Shown: piece by piece, positions 1 to 12,652 of the stretch
How the letters are laid out: each line of letters starts with the position of its first letter
Numbering within the stretch: position 1 is the first letter of the stretch
Source: Tetracladium setigerum
Taxonomy: Eukaryota > Ascomycota > Leotiomycetes > Helotiales
Direction of reading: 5' to 3'
Assembly: GCA_031472005.1 (NCBI GenBank)
Contig: PZJY01000006.1
Location: 1,364,001 to 1,428,000, forward strand
Length of the DNA stretch: 64,000 bases
Notes under the pieces: generated by a model
What the model saw: only the letters and a program-made list of their open reading frames with translations
Told to the model about the DNA's origin: nothing
The model's database searches: none
Program-made: the position numbers and the translations under genes

Positions 1-787
1 CATGTCACTTCCACGCTAGATACTAGTGCATTTTCTGGATTTTGGACGCCAGCCAAGCCAACGCCAGGGAAGCTCTTGATTCGGCTACTATTGACATGTG
101 CACTTGTGCACTTCTGACTTGTGAAGTTGAACAGTATTGAAAGTATCATCGTTTCCGAAATCATGAAACACCTATATAATGCCTTCCTTGTGAATAATTC
201 ATGTGAGTCGAAAAGTCCAGCGGGTTGTTTCTTCTTTGACATATTCATTATTTCCTCGTGGCGCCACGCAAGTACGGGTGGGGACTGGGAAATACTATGT
301 ACAATAAAATTTCGAGTCAATTTATGTTGGTGAAGTTGAGTTGTCAGGACGTTTGGGTTGATTTGAGAGACTGGAGAGAAGAGTGAGTGCTTGGCTGTGA
401 TGGAGGTAGTATTCTTTTTCTTCTGCGTAACTATATATATCCTCAGTTTCTATTGAAACTAAAGTAAGTAAAGAATGCTCGTATGTTTTGTTTTGTTTTT
501 GGCTAAATACAATTTCATGGTTTCGGTGATCTCCAGATTTCAGTTCTCATATAAAAAGAACCTTGTTTGAAAGAAGAAAAAACAGAAACAATACCTAGTC
601 GGCAAAACAGGACCATGTTACAATTTCTGTATTCTCAATCCTCTACTTCCAACCAATTTACAATATCAAGCCATTTCCAATTTCAACCCTTCTCTCATTC
701 TCGCCAAAATAAAAACCCACGCTCATACTCTCAGTCTCACTCACTACATCCCTCTCTCTTTTAACCTCCGATACTTGCTCGCATCCC
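1..787. other. Intergenic region downstream of RIX7
   Basis: No convincing gene is seen. The stretch is AT-rich, with a TATATATA-like tract near 430-440 and pyrimidine-rich sequence from about 600 to 780 that leads into the 3' end of RIX7 on the minus strand. Short open frames here have no recognisable domains and no intron signals that would join them. Confidence 0.5.
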
Positions 788-3182
788 TCACACTCGCCTT
801 CGTCGTCTCAAGCGCAACCTGCCAATCCCCCTCTCAATCCTCAAGACCCCAAGATCCACCCCTTCCACCCCCTCAACCCACAATGCCTTCTCGCGATCAA
901 TAGCCGCATGACCGGCCGCCTGATGCAAATTCCCCAGATCGGCACCACTATAGCCTGTACACTTCTCATCTCTTGCCACTTCCTCCAATCCCGCTACTTC
1001 CAGCTCTGTAGCATCCGGCAACGCTTTCTTGTAGAGTGCTTTGAGGATTTCCACACGTTCGTCCGGAGTAGGGAGGTCGACGAAGACGGATGTGCCGAGA
1101 CGACCGGGTCGCAACATAGCGGCGTCTATCATATCAGGGCGGTTGGTAGCAGCGATAACGTAGATCCCTGCTCTGTTACTCAAACCATCTAATTCCGTAA
1201 GTAGAGTATTGACGACTTTACTGCTCGCTTCACTGAGCGAATCCTCTCGTTTCGGAACTAGAGCATCAAGCTCATCAAAGAACAAAATACAAGGTACGCT
1301 TGACCTCGCACGTTCGAAAACCTGTCTGACGGCCCTCTCGGATTCTCCCACGTACTTATTGAGAAGTTCGGGTCCTTTGATGGAGATGAAATTGGCCTTG
1401 GAGGAGTTGGCCACGGCTTTGGCGAGGAGGGTTTTTCCGCATCCCGGGGGTCCCCATAGGAGAACGCCTGTTGGAGCGGTAATTCCTACGCGAGCGAAGG
1501 ATTCTGGGCGACGAATTGGTTGAATGATGGCCATCTCTAGTTGGTGACGGACAGCATGGAGAGCGCCGATATGAGCCCATGTTGTGTCTGGGATGGTGGC
1601 GAAACCTTCGCGTTTGGCGGATGGTTGAACCTTGGGGATTGCGGTCAGGAAATCATCATATGTGATAGAGAAGTCGCCCTCGGGGGAGGATTCGCCGGCG
1701 TGGGCTACAAGCGAACGTGTTATGGCAATGGCTGGGGAGATGGTGGGGAGGTTATCGGTGGTGTCAATGTCCATGTTGACATCTGTGTCTGCGAGGGTGC
1801 GCTGCTTAAGGGCTTCCATGGCGCGTTTCATTGCTATTGTTCCTGCTACTGAGACGACGTCGTTAAGATCTGCGCCGACGAAACCGGGTGTCATTTTGGC
1901 GAGGGTTCGGTAGGAGAAATCGTCTGGGAGGTTTTGTTTGGAGGTGAGCGCGCGGAGGATCTTCTCTCTGGCTTGTTCGTTGGGGACTCCGAGATTGATC
2001 TCCTTGTTGAATCTTCCTGCTCGTCGGAGAGCTGGGTCAAGGGAGTCGGGTCGATTTGTAGCTGCGATAATGATGACTGGCTTTCCTCCAGTCTTTTCCA
2101 AGGCCATGTCGTCCATGCAGGTTAACATCTGAGCCACAATTCTTTTTTCCATTTCTCTCTGTGCGCTTTCTCGCTTGCCCATGATAACGTCTATTTCGTC
2201 GATGAAGACGAGACAAGGAGCCATTCGCTTAGCTTCTTCGAAAATCTCTCTGATCTTCTTCTCGGACTCGCCTGACATTCCTGCTACCAGCGAAGGAGCC
2301 GAAAGAGGAATGTAAGAAACTCCTATTTCAGCAGCAAAAGCAGTGGCAATCATCGTTTTTCCACAACCAGGTGGTCCGTGTAGCAAAACTCCTCGCGGTG
2401 GTTGGATTCCAGTAGCCGTATACATCTCAGGATATAGCATCGGCATAGCAACAAGCTCATTAAGTTCCTCAATAACATTGTCCACGCCTCCTAAGTTTTC
2501 CAGAGAAACGTCCTTGGGTGGTGAGCGATCAACCTCTTTTCTGGAATCCTGCTTTCGACGTTTCAACTTGGGCTCTCCATTTGCCTGCCGTTCGGCCTTC
2601 GCTGGTGACTCAATTTCTAAGGTAGAACTTTGAATAGTGAGATTGGGCGTCATTGCCCCGTTGGCAGGAGTAGTTGCACCTTCAGGGGTCATACTTGCGG
2701 GTGGTTTTGCCCACATTCGCGTGATGCTTTTATTCATGATATTGTGATCCTACGAAGATATTAGCAAAATGGATTTTCGTCAAATGACTTGTCAAATCGA
2801 ACTCTTGGTTTAGGAAGCTGGCCACCATCATCTTCAAGCCCTTCAAAATCTCCCTCGAAGGAATCCGAGTCGTCCTGTTCTTGCTCCCTTACAACAACAA
2901 GAACGCGATCAATGGAGTCCTCGAGTTGCTTCTTAGCCCTCCTCTTCAAGCTAGAATTCGACCGCTTAATGCTGTCATAAACCATTGCTACTGTCAACCG
3001 TTTAGAGCCATTTTCCAGTTGCGCTTGTTCTTCCTTGAGTTTATTGACAATCACAAGTATCTGCCCCAAGGAAAATTAGTAATTTTCTCACACAAAACAC
3101 ATCCAAATCTCAGGATTCAACAAACATCTCGATCTAGTCCCTGAGCCAGCGACTGCCTCGGCCCTCTAGAATAACTCATCAT
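788..3182 (-). CDS. RIX7: Ribosome biogenesis AAA ATPase Rix7 (NVL type)
   Basis: Tandem AAA+ ATPase that, in yeast, strips assembly factors from nuclear pre-60S ribosomal particles. Three exons are inferred: 3182-3126, 3060-2803 and 2749-788, giving about 758 residues. The first two exons encode the N-terminal winged-helix-like region of NVL/Rix7 (LDRDI..IVNKL), followed by an acidic stretch. D1 has Walker A GPPGCGKT near residues 230-237 and Walker B VFIDEID near 287; D2 repeats GPPGCGKT near 538-545 with ILFFDELD after it. The start is one of two adjacent ATG codons at 3182 and 3179. Intron 1 has a GTTTGT donor; intron 2 (2750-2802) has a good branch site and acceptor but an unusual GTTCGA donor, so that junction is the least certain part. 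It is divergent from VPS20. Confidence 0.93.
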
Positions 3183-3540
3183 TCAGATCCCGTCACAAAC
3201 AGTCGTTGAGAACCTGCTCGCCTGAAACAGCAGAATGCAGTAAATGTCCAAATATATTTCCACCAAAAAACATTCAAAAAGTCACACGGGGCGGAAAAAC
3301 CTTTCCCCGTGATTTCGGGGGTTCACCTGCTGTTTCTTATCGCCTATCGACCACATTTCAGTGTGATCCCCCTGTCCCACGCCCCTGTCAGCTGCACACA
3401 CGACCACAGCCAAGATCCGCAACCACCATGACGACTTCACCCCGATTCAGAGCACCCAGAGTCGCAACGGTGCAAATGCATTTCCCACCTCTTTTACTAC
3501 CACCGCATAGCCATTGAACCTCCCCCATAGCATATACAGC
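3183..3540. promoter_or_regulatory. Shared divergent promoter region RIX7 / VPS20
   Basis: This 358-bp gap lies between the two outward-facing start codons and must hold both 5' leaders and promoters. I see no clear TATA box or named operator. Shared control is an inference from geometry only. Confidence 0.45.
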
Positions 3541-4391
3541 ATGGGTAACACATCCAGCACCAACAAGATTTCCGCTCAGGATAAGTAAGGCTGCCCTATC
3601 TATCTCTCACTCCCCTTCCTTGACAGTATCCCCCACTACACCGAACCTAGCCTACCTGGCCATCTCTCCTTCTTACACTCACGCAACTTCAAAACTTGAT
3701 TCTGACATGCCTTTTCCCCCTCAGAGCGATTCTAGAAATGAAGAACCAGCGCGACAAGCTCCACCAATACCAACGACGCATCACGCTCCTCACCACCCGC
3801 GAAACCGAAATAGCCAAAGCTCTGCTGTCCCAAGGCGACAAGAAGCGCGCCTTGCTCGCCCTTCGCCGCAAGAAATACCAAGAATCGCTGCTCGCGAAGA
3901 CAGATGCACAGTTGGAGCAATTGGAGAAGTTGACGAGCAGCGTTGAGTTTGCGCTGGTGCAGAAGGACGTGGTGTTTGGCTTGCAGCAGGGGACGAAGGT
4001 GTTGGGGGAGATTCAGCTGGAGATGGGGGGTATTGAACATGTGGAGAAGTTGATGGGGGAGACGGCTGAGGCGGTCGCTTATCAGCAGGTTCGTATTTTC
4101 TCTGCTTGTACTCATCTGTGTCTACCTGCGAAGTTGGAGAGAATGGGATGGCAAGAGAAGAAGGCTAATAGATATTCTTTGGGTGTGTAGGAAATTAGTG
4201 AGATGTTGGGAGGACGTATATCGAATCACGACGAGGATGAAGTGGAAGACGAGTTGGAGGCTATGGAAAGAGAGATGTCGGGCATAACGGACCCTGAAGC
4301 CTTTCCAGTTGTGCCAAAGAAAGAGCTGCCTCCGAAGGAGAGAGCGGAGGCGAGACGGAAGGAGTACGAGAGGACGGCTATGTTGGCTTAG
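3541..4391 (+). CDS. VPS20: ESCRT-III subunit Vps20 (CHMP6)
   Basis: ESCRT-III component that nucleates Snf7 filaments on endosomal membranes during multivesicular body sorting. Exons are 3541-3584, 3725-4088 and 4191-4391, giving 202 residues, the usual size for CHMP6. The protein starts MGNTSS, so Gly2 with small residues after it fits N-myristoylation, which is known for Vps20. Then comes the basic, helical Snf7-type domain (DKAILEMKNQRDKLHQYQRR) and an acidic C-terminal helix (DEVEDELEAMEREM) of the kind that carries the regulatory and MIM regions. Introns have good borders (GTAAGG, GTTCGT donors). All phases agree with no frame problem. It is divergent from RIX7. Confidence 0.93.
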
Positions 4392-5405
4392 ATTGTGGAT
4401 ATCCTGTTTTTCTGCAGCATTTGGTTGGCGTTTGGATTATATAGGCATGAGAAATACCCTAGAATAAAGCATGGCGATCAGTACCATCACCAGTTTCGTT
4501 GGCGCCGTTTTTGTGACCTTGCCGGAATCGGATCTGACCTTCGTATCTAAATTCCGGATACACAGAGTGAAATTTCGAGATTAAATGTTATGAAATTCTT
4601 CATCGAAAGTGTTTGTGACGCATTGAGGGAACATTTGACTCGCTGTGGGGAAAAAAAAAGTTGACTACCAGGTAGGGAAGGGATCTCAAGAAGATATGAC
4701 TGTTACATAGGGTATTATCCTACCGAAAAAATATCCTTGCATCATGTTAGTTCCCGATATATAAATCTGAATGTTGGTGGAACAAGGCATTGCAAAAAAT
4801 ATGTGTGCGAATAATATTTGCATTCATTCCCATAGAGGAATTCTAGACCACCGCTATAGCTGCTACGCCTCTCATTCAATCGTATTTACAAAACCACTCC
4901 CTCGAGTCAAATAACCCATTGAAAGAACGCCGTTGGAATAATGCACCCGACCATTACAGCAATGCAATGCTCCTACAAGTCCTCTTAAACATCAACCTCC
5001 CATGACACCATCCCTGTATGCAAAAAACCCTTCCACAATTGACACCGTAACGCAAATAACTCCTTAAAGTAACCCCCGCCGCTTGAAAGATCTCGATGAA
5101 TGATACCCTTTGATAAGAAATTTACCCAATGCCAAGAACACATTATCCTCCATACTCCAAGCCCGAAAACATCAAGCTCTCACCAAATTCTTCCAACTCT
5201 CCCCTTTCAATGCCCTGGTGATACACCACTCCCAAATGCCATTGGTGTTGAACACATGACTGAAGACCATACTTCTATCCATGAACCTTTTTAGTAAAGG
5301 TTGGAGAGTTGCAGTAAAAGACTTAGCAATTAAAAGCGAATCTCCATAATTATAACGTGAATTCTAGGCGAACAAATCGAAGGTTGGTCGAGAAATTATT
5401 GGTCA
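4392..5405. other. Intergenic region between convergent VPS20 and DUF2293 genes
   Basis: It holds the 3' flanks of two genes that converge. An A-rich run sits near 4650. The only open frame of note (5100-5294) has no family signature and is considered chance. Confidence 0.5.
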
Positions 5406-8370
5406 TCAATCAAGTATGATAACGTTCCGGCGCTTTAAGTCAACTGTGCGAACATAAGTGGGTGCTCCTCCGTCCGTAGCCTGACCTTGTCGTTGTTGTC
5501 TCGCGGCTGCATGCCCATACCCATCCGATGGTCCTTGGTGTGCTTGCCCCTGAGGTTCGTTGTCGTATTGCCTTCGGAAGAGTGTTGTTAGTAAACCAAA
5601 CCTATCTTCTCAAATGCCAACGAACTTACATAGGCCTTTCCACATGTCGAAATGGAGGTCTTGGGTTGAAGGGTGGGGGTGCAGCAAACGACTGTGGCTG
5701 GTCATATCTATGTTGTGGGACGGTTTGGTTGGAGAACGACTGATTCTCATGTCTCTGTGGTGGATGGTTTTGGTTCGACACTAATGATGGATTTCCACCA
5801 AGATGAGATTGAGAGAAACTATGAGCAAGATCATGATCTACAGCATGAAATTGAGAAGAGGCGTGCCCTAAGCGACCATTTGAACGATGCAACTCTCCGT
5901 AGGACGGTTCAGTAACAGTCATAGGGGGAGGTTGGTTGAACACGGCAATGTTGTCACGAGGGGGAAATTTGCCCCACGTTCTCCAGATTGTGGATTCTCT
6001 CCATATCGACTATCATGTTGTCTGTGATGAGTGCGATATTCCACTTCTTGCATACCAAGTTGACGAGGATGTGCAGCAAAGAAACCAGAGTCAGGTGCAT
6101 CATACACGGGCAACTGTTCGCCTCTGGATGTATTGTGAAAAATAGCTTGAGCAGGCTGAGGGGAGACTCTGGGATGTGAGGCTTGAAACTCCCCTGGCTG
6201 AACAGGCGCCCTTAGTCTTGGAGACTTAAACCGCTCTGCTTGCATATATGGACGAGTAAGAGATGAACCGGCCCTGAAATTTGAAGGTTCCTCGTGAACA
6301 ATACGGCGGCGCTTGTCTGGGGGGCTATCGTCATCAATAACGATTACCTCGCGTCTTGCCGGAGACTTCCTTCGATGCTCATTGGCAAAGCGGGGATGGA
6401 ACTCTCTCTCATTTCTGAGTGCTGAATGCTCAACCACATGTGATGATGATGAAGAAAAATTGCTTGGTCCTGTCTCAATAGAAGGCACAAGTAGGTCTTG
6501 CAAACCATGCTTTGTTGGAGATCCTCTCACGACTTGCGGAGGCCTCATAGAAAAAGTATGCAAAGAAGGCAGAGGAGCTTGAGAATAGGGCGAGTTTTCA
6601 GAACTGGGTCTCATGGTTACCTCATCCCTACGCAACATTGAGGTCGGCCTAGACTGTGAGTATTGCTGTCCCTGTAAGATTGTGCGTGTTAGTGCTAAAC
6701 CTGGTTCTGAGAACGAGATGGCGATAGCTCAACGGAGCATTGTCAACTTACGGATTGTGGCCCTTTATACCGAGCTTCGTTGCCACTGTAATCTGGAGAA
6801 TACCGTGATCTATTTGTCTGTGGTTGGTTGTAAGATGTGAAGCTGGAAGTTGTCAAGTCTGCACCAAGGGCTCGACTCTGATATGTTGTAGATCCCATAT
6901 CTGGCATATTCTGCCTATTTTTGGCTTCGTCCAAGGCGGCCTGGTACCGCTTAAAGCCCTTTTGCAGATTTCTGTCTCGCAGGACACGGTCACGACCATT
7001 TGGCTGAGCAGGTAGCGTCTGAGACACCTGTGCTCTGCCCTGAAAGTCATGCCCTGTAGCCGTTGGGCGTTGGGCTTGACTAGTCCTAGGTTCAGTTCTG
7101 GAAATAATCTCTACTGAGGCTACTGAACTTGAGGACGTGACTTCATCGTCCTCATCTGAACTCTCATCTTCGTCCTCCTCTTCTTCTTCTTCGTCCTCCT
7201 CTTCTGCCTCATCGGAGGTTTCTTCCTCTGCTTCCGAGTCAGTGATGACTACTACTTCCCTCAGGATTTCGTCCATTTGATCACGGCCGGTCTCCTCATC
7301 TCCACGCCATTTTAACAGAATATCAAGGCACACAGGTTCTACTGCTTTTCGAGCGTTCATCCAGGAGGTCTCTCGCAAAAGCATATCGTATCTTGTATGT
7401 ACGTGCCGGATATGCGCAAGAGCCGCTAGTTGGACTCTGCGAGAAAGAGGAATATCAGCTTGATTCCCGACCGTGGGCTCACCTTGAAACGTTGCACCCT
7501 ATAAAATTAAGATTGGGTTAATTAATCTAAAAGTAACTTAGCTTGCCTTTACTCACCTTTTTGAAAGCATGTCTAATAATCATTTCCCGATCTGTATTGG
7601 GAATTCGGGGGAAGAGGTCGAGGAGCGCATTGCCAGCTTGTCTATTCATTTCGTCTTGAGTAGCGGGAATAGGCTCAATGAACCCGGGAGGTAAATCGAC
7701 TTTTGAAATCACTCTATCTCCAAGTTTTTGTCGGGCGTCTTCGACGATACTCTCTCGGAAGTGGTATCCTGCGCGATGAACGTGTTCCGCAATTTTGGAG
7801 TGCGCTTCTCTCGAGTCCTAAACAAGTATCTTTAGAAGATGTGTGCATCCTGGAGAGGTGAGCGCATACCGAGACGATTAATATCAGGACATCTCTCGTG
7901 CGAGAAAGCTCCTTGCACTCCTTTGTAAGCTCAGGGTCCCGACAGGAACAAAGGTGAAGCCGGGAGGCGGATTTCGATTATTCGTTACCTAAGAAATATC
8001 AATATATAAGGTACTTAAAGTATCGAGAAAGCAGATATAGACGTACGGAATACTCGAGCTTTTTCTTCTTTTCGTGGTTATCGGCAATTTCAAAGTACGT
8101 CTTATGCTTCTTCGAGAGTTTCGGAACCTCTAACCGCGCGACGAGGTGCGAGGGAACTGGTGCCGCCCACATCTCTGCGGTGATTGCCTGCTTCTCCTGT
8201 CGTCGTCGTTCTAGCTTCTTGCTCCGGCGCTGTTCATGATTTGCAGCCTTGCGCTGTTCTTTTGTACCATTAAGCTCCCTGCGTGCATCTGCGCGTGTGG
8301 TCATCTTGCTCTTCTTGCTGGTTGTAGCCAGTGCTTTGGCTTTCTTCAATTTCTTGCCCTTGCCCGCCAT
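5406..8370 (-). CDS. DUF2293-domain nuclear-type protein, two apparent 1-base losses
   Basis: Fungal protein with a DUF2293 region (AALAHIRHVHTRYDMLL and ILLKWRGDEETGRDQMDEIL) followed by an acidic tract and a long low-complexity tail rich in Ser, Pro, Gln and Arg. The N terminus is very basic. Six exons are inferred: 8370-8047, 7988-7870, 7817-7557, 7498-6752, 6671-5630 and 5571-5406; about 886 residues if two missing bases are allowed. The frame breaks in exon 2 near 7934-7941, between FVPVG and DPELTKEC, and again in exon 5 at the G-run 5960-5964. Both need +1 base to continue, and only then do all splice phases agree, ending in YVRTVDLKRRNVIILD. The biochemical role is unknown. ATG at 8370 is preferred; the frame upstream lacks another ATG. 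Confidence 0.8.
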
Positions 8371-9498
8371 CTTGGGCCTTACCAAACCCTTCCGGCTATT
8401 TTATTAGTGCGAGAAAAAAGAAGACAAAAGAAACTTGTCAGATTCAAAATATCGAAACGAACGAAAGAGACCACCTTGTTCTACGTCCTTGCGAAGTTAG
8501 TCGCGGAGTCGCGGTGGAGAGAAAGGAACCGGGAACACAATGGAAGTGAAGTGAGGTCGAGGTAGAATGACGCTTGTCGAGCGAGGCAAGGAAAGCGCCA
8601 AGCACGGTCCAGCTGGGCGTTAGCGCCCGACGCAAGAAGGTGAGGAGCAAACAAAGTCACCTGACTTTCACAAAATTAGGTACATCTTAGTCAATTGTGG
8701 TTATGAAGAGATAACTTTGCAATTATCACTTCAACATCACCTGAGACTATTATTAGAATCTCTTTCTATTATCAAACAGAGAGGTTTGGGACTCTTAAGG
8801 AAAATCTGTCACGTTGCGCCCTGAATTTCACGTGCTGGGTAACGCGAATAACTGAACAATGTATTTCGCATCGCCATATTTTTTTTAAGGTCAGAGCTAA
8901 CACTTTCTATATTTCGGTGGAGCAAGCGAGGCATGTTGCTCAAACTAGGTAGTACGCCAGAGTATATCCTCGCCACCTTGCCATCCTAGAAACGAAGATG
9001 GAAACCCGACAAGGTCTCTTTGCCCGTCTCCTCATCAACCGATAGGGAAGGGAGGATGTTGATCAACGGTGTAGAAGAGTGGGCAGGCCAAGAAATATTG
9101 GTGATCAGACAGACTGACTACGGAGTACTTTGGAAATAAATGCACGTTAACATCCGGAATTTCTGCATAGCCAACGATTCCCAAGACTGACCCGGAACAT
9201 ATGCATCCTCCATCGAATAGTTCCACGGAATATCCAGTCACGGAAAAACTATTGTCATCTCCCTCAAACGTCGATGCAAAGGCGACAACGGAAAAGGGAT
9301 GCCTGTCTCCTCGCTTGAGGAACGGGATCGAACTCGGCTGCTTCCGGCGCTCGATGCCTCGTTCATTCAAATCATTCTGTAATATTTATGCATCTCCTAT
9401 CTACTGGATATCCATGACTTCCATTCCGGATCCGGAGTGCAGGCTCAATAGCCAAGAGCTTCCGCTCACAAAACCAAACAATGCGGTATTCTAACAGG
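8371..9498. other. Intergenic region between DUF2293 gene and mitochondrial carrier
   Basis: It includes the 5' flank of the DUF2293 gene. A 111-codon minus-strand frame (9370-9035) starts with ATG, but I see no domain, signal peptide or splice context that supports it. Nothing else is recognised. Confidence 0.45.
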
Positions 9499-10759
9499 CT
9501 AATCTTCAATCGAATTGATCTGCTTCTTAATGAACTCGAATGAGGAAAAGAAAATCGAGTTAACTAGCGAACTTCGTGCCACCGATACACCAAGCCCTCT
9601 GTACATTCTCTTGTTGAAGAATTGGATCTTTGGTGCCTTCTTGGGCTTCTGTCCTCGACAAATTGTCAGGCAGTTGCGCTGGTAGATACTCTTGGCCGAA
9701 TCGATTGGGTAAATCAGAGCCCAGCTTACAACGCCGCATAGACCTCCAGCAACGACTACAGCAAGCGGATTTGTAGGTGATGAGTCCTTGCGGTAGGTTG
9801 TAAGAAGTTGCTTGCAACTCTCGTACGTCATGAAGTAGATTGCCGTGCCTAAAGTATCCCTCACTGTGCCAAAAATTAGGATTGGCCGAATTAATGATGC
9901 TCTCATTGCACTTACTCAAATGCAAATTAAAGCCCGAGTACAATCCTGCAATACCTCGATGTTTGACTATGTTTTTCGCCGTCTTGAATGTGCCTAGGTT
10001 CTGATAGCTTGCGGCAACAGCTTTCGCAGCGACGGGATTAGACGAGCCTGGGGTTTTGCGTTCAGTCATGAGCACCGAGACTTGTGCACTCAATTTGGTC
10101 AACTCAAAAGGACCTGTGACTGATTAGCAACATGCCAAACCATTGTGCTCTTGACATACAAGCAACCAATGTGATGAACGATCCAGCAGTTGCCCCAGAG
10201 GCTCCAAAGCAGGCCAGCGTCGATAGATTGGGGTAAGTTCCAGGCGTGTTGACATGGTGTAAGGGATCAACTCCAAAGTTTTGCTTCAACCAGGCTGCAT
10301 AAATGTACTTTGACCGTTGGTAGACAGAAAACGAGATGGTGCGGACCAGAGTAACGCTCGCCATTGGGGCCGTCACACCACGAAAGAATCCACGCCATTT
10401 CTCCGTCTTGTATGTGTGTCTCACGCAGTCGGCAAAATTGTTGTACTTGTAGGTCTGCATTCGGGTCTTCACCGAGTCCAATGGAAACTGGAATCTGTTA
10501 GTGGCTGCTGGCATTGAGCCAAAGGAAGGGTTCTGGGAGCTCCTACGGCGGAAAAGGTCGAAAGTACACTGCTAAGTGAGGCAGCAACTTCTGTGCGATA
10601 GCGTTTCACCCATATCCTCTGCGACGCTCCTCTTCTGACGGGAGAATTCTCCGGCATGTCAAGGTTCTTGATCTCATTGTTGTTGTCCTGGTTCTGGCCT
10701 CGCGTGACAGGCATATTCTTTGCCGCGGATGGCGTGGAGGACGATGGCTGTGAGGCCAA
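9499..10759 (-). CDS. Mitochondrial carrier family protein (SLC25)
   Basis: Inner-membrane solute carrier with three SLC25 repeats. The signature P-x-[DE]-x-x-[KR] occurs three times: FPLDSVKTR, CPFELTKLS and YPIDSAKSI. Four exons are inferred: 10759-10547, 10487-10160, 10113-9916 and 9863-9499, giving 367 residues, about 60 more than a minimal carrier because of a polar, Ser/Gln/Asn-rich N-terminal extension. Donors are GTAGGA, GTATGT and GTAAGT, with CTAAC/CTAAT branch sites. Substrate cannot be assigned: I do not see contact-site residues that I can match to a defined subfamily, although the odd repeats PLDS and PIDS resemble poorly characterised fungal carriers. Reading frame is intact. 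Confidence 0.9.
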
Positions 10760-12652
10760 AGTCAGCGGCGCGGTCTCGATTATATGTGGGAAATTTCCAT
10801 GGATTTTCTTCTGCTGATGAAGGATCAGACGGAAGAAATTGGCTGTCTTTGCAACAGCCTCGAGTGTGTTGAGGGAAGGAAAGGAGGTTGTGATGGAATT
10901 TGCGGGGTCGTTGAAAGGGTGAGCTCGCTCGCTCTACGGAGGTATACAAAGTCCTCTGCACACCCTGATTCAGAGGTCAGAGGTTGGGTTGGGGTTGTCT
11001 TCACAAGCCAGCGACAGCGCCTGGGCAGATCGGGTTAGCCTGGTTCCGGGGGGTTGCTGAGCTTCCCCAGATATCAGATTGTTTACCCCGCCAAAACCTC
11101 ACCATTCCTTTCTTTCAACTTCACTTAACAAAATTATTTATATTTATCATATCACAACTTCATTATTCAGAGCAGTCCGTAAAATGTTAACTTACAGAGT
11201 AGGCGGGCCAGTTTAAGCGAGCAATTCAGGGACCGCTAGGTATCTTATGTAGAGGTCCTACAGTTTTCAGCCTGCCGCAATCATACTCCAAACTCCGAAC
11301 GAGATTTTACGAAATTTCAAATATTAAATAGATATCTACTATTGGACCGCCGTTTTTGAAGCTGTCATTAAGTCCCGGAGAACCCTTCACACCCTTCAAA
11401 CTTGAGAAATGCCTAGGTTGGCGCAGATTTGCACGAGTTGACCAGTCAAGTAGCTTGAGAACGCCGGCATAATGCATGCAACCTCAACTTCCACGGGAGA
11501 AGAAAGGATGATCAAGTGCAACTTCCCACATTAACGAATCAGAAGCTGGCTATTGCTTTGCTAACATCAACCTGCATCAAAAGTTGACATGCCATGCACA
11601 AAGTCACCCGGCTGGCGTCTTGACCTTCATCATTTGATATCTGAACGATAACACCTCCAAAGTTCGGTACTAATGACTACTTGACAATTTCCCAAACAAG
11701 CTGGTTGCATACCAGCCGAAAACCGTGGTTCGGCTTTGCTACAGTAATTTCCACCCATAGTAAAGTGTACTGCACCATCTGATTAGGACTATTTGGGCCT
11801 ATATGCATTTTGTACCCGCCATGGGAGCTTTTTCATATGTCGATCCGATAATCAAAATCCCTTCACGGTCTAGCTTGATGCAGTGGTACTTGAGTTATGA
11901 GGTATTAGGTTATAAACATAAGCTTCTGATAGTATCAATGCGAATGGTTCTCAGTAATAACTAAGTAACTCATGGCTGGAAGGAATTGTAAGCGAGAAGT
12001 CAACCTCAGATTGACATGTTGTAGGATGACAGGGCAGAGCCTCCGTTAGCCGAGCAAATAGCTCCGCATCTAATAGTGCGAGCATTTGGCAGTCCATTCT
12101 GGTTGCTCAAGTTGAAATTTGTCGTTGCGCATTCAATGTGGTGCATTGCTGCTGATTGGCGACTCACATTCCTGCTAGCTTCACCTTCCTAAATTATGGT
12201 AACGTGCTGCAGATTCACTAAAGTCACAGAAAAATATGAGCATCCTTAAATCAGGAACAAAGTAGATTTGTGTTTCATCTACAACTCATTGATGAAGCTT
12301 TCAGTAAAGAATGTCAAGCGCAAGGCTGCATCCCCCTCCACAGTCAGTCCACGTCCTCCCAAAATCCCCATAACACATCCCCCACAATCCTTGGCTTGTG
12401 GGAATTAGACATTTTATGGAAATGAATAATAGATTGCTGTGTAATAAGCGGTGCCAATCATTCCGGAGTCCCAAAGTCCTTGAGCCTAACCTGCATTGCA
12501 TTCCTTTGCAATGCCATGTGAGCTGGCTTCTCTCTCCACCAGGCCCAATGGAGTATGCTGGATGAAAAGAAGCTTCCATGTTGGTTAATACTTCCGAATA
12601 TCTGTGTTAAGTTGTCTGAGTAAACAGGAAGATGCCCAAACACGTTGCTAGA
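10760..12652. other. Long intergenic region without recognised genes
   Basis: About 1.9 kb. Short frames (for example 12579-12301 minus) lack ATG-domain-stop coherence and no pair can be spliced into a known family. No terminal repeats or transposase remnants are seen. It contains the 5' flank of the carrier gene and the 3' flank of the LYR gene. Confidence 0.45.

Noticed and set aside
9035..9370. Minus-strand frame of 111 codons between the DUF2293 gene and the carrier
   Set aside because: It has an ATG but no domain, signal peptide, coiled coil or splice partner; it may be chance.
10674..10961. Minus-strand frame overlapping the carrier gene 5' end
   Set aside because: It is in a different frame from the carrier N terminus and has no homology signal; treated as a shadow.
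11040..12650. Search for a degraded transposon in the 1.6-kb gap
   Set aside because: No terminal repeats, target-site duplication or transposase-like frame was seen.
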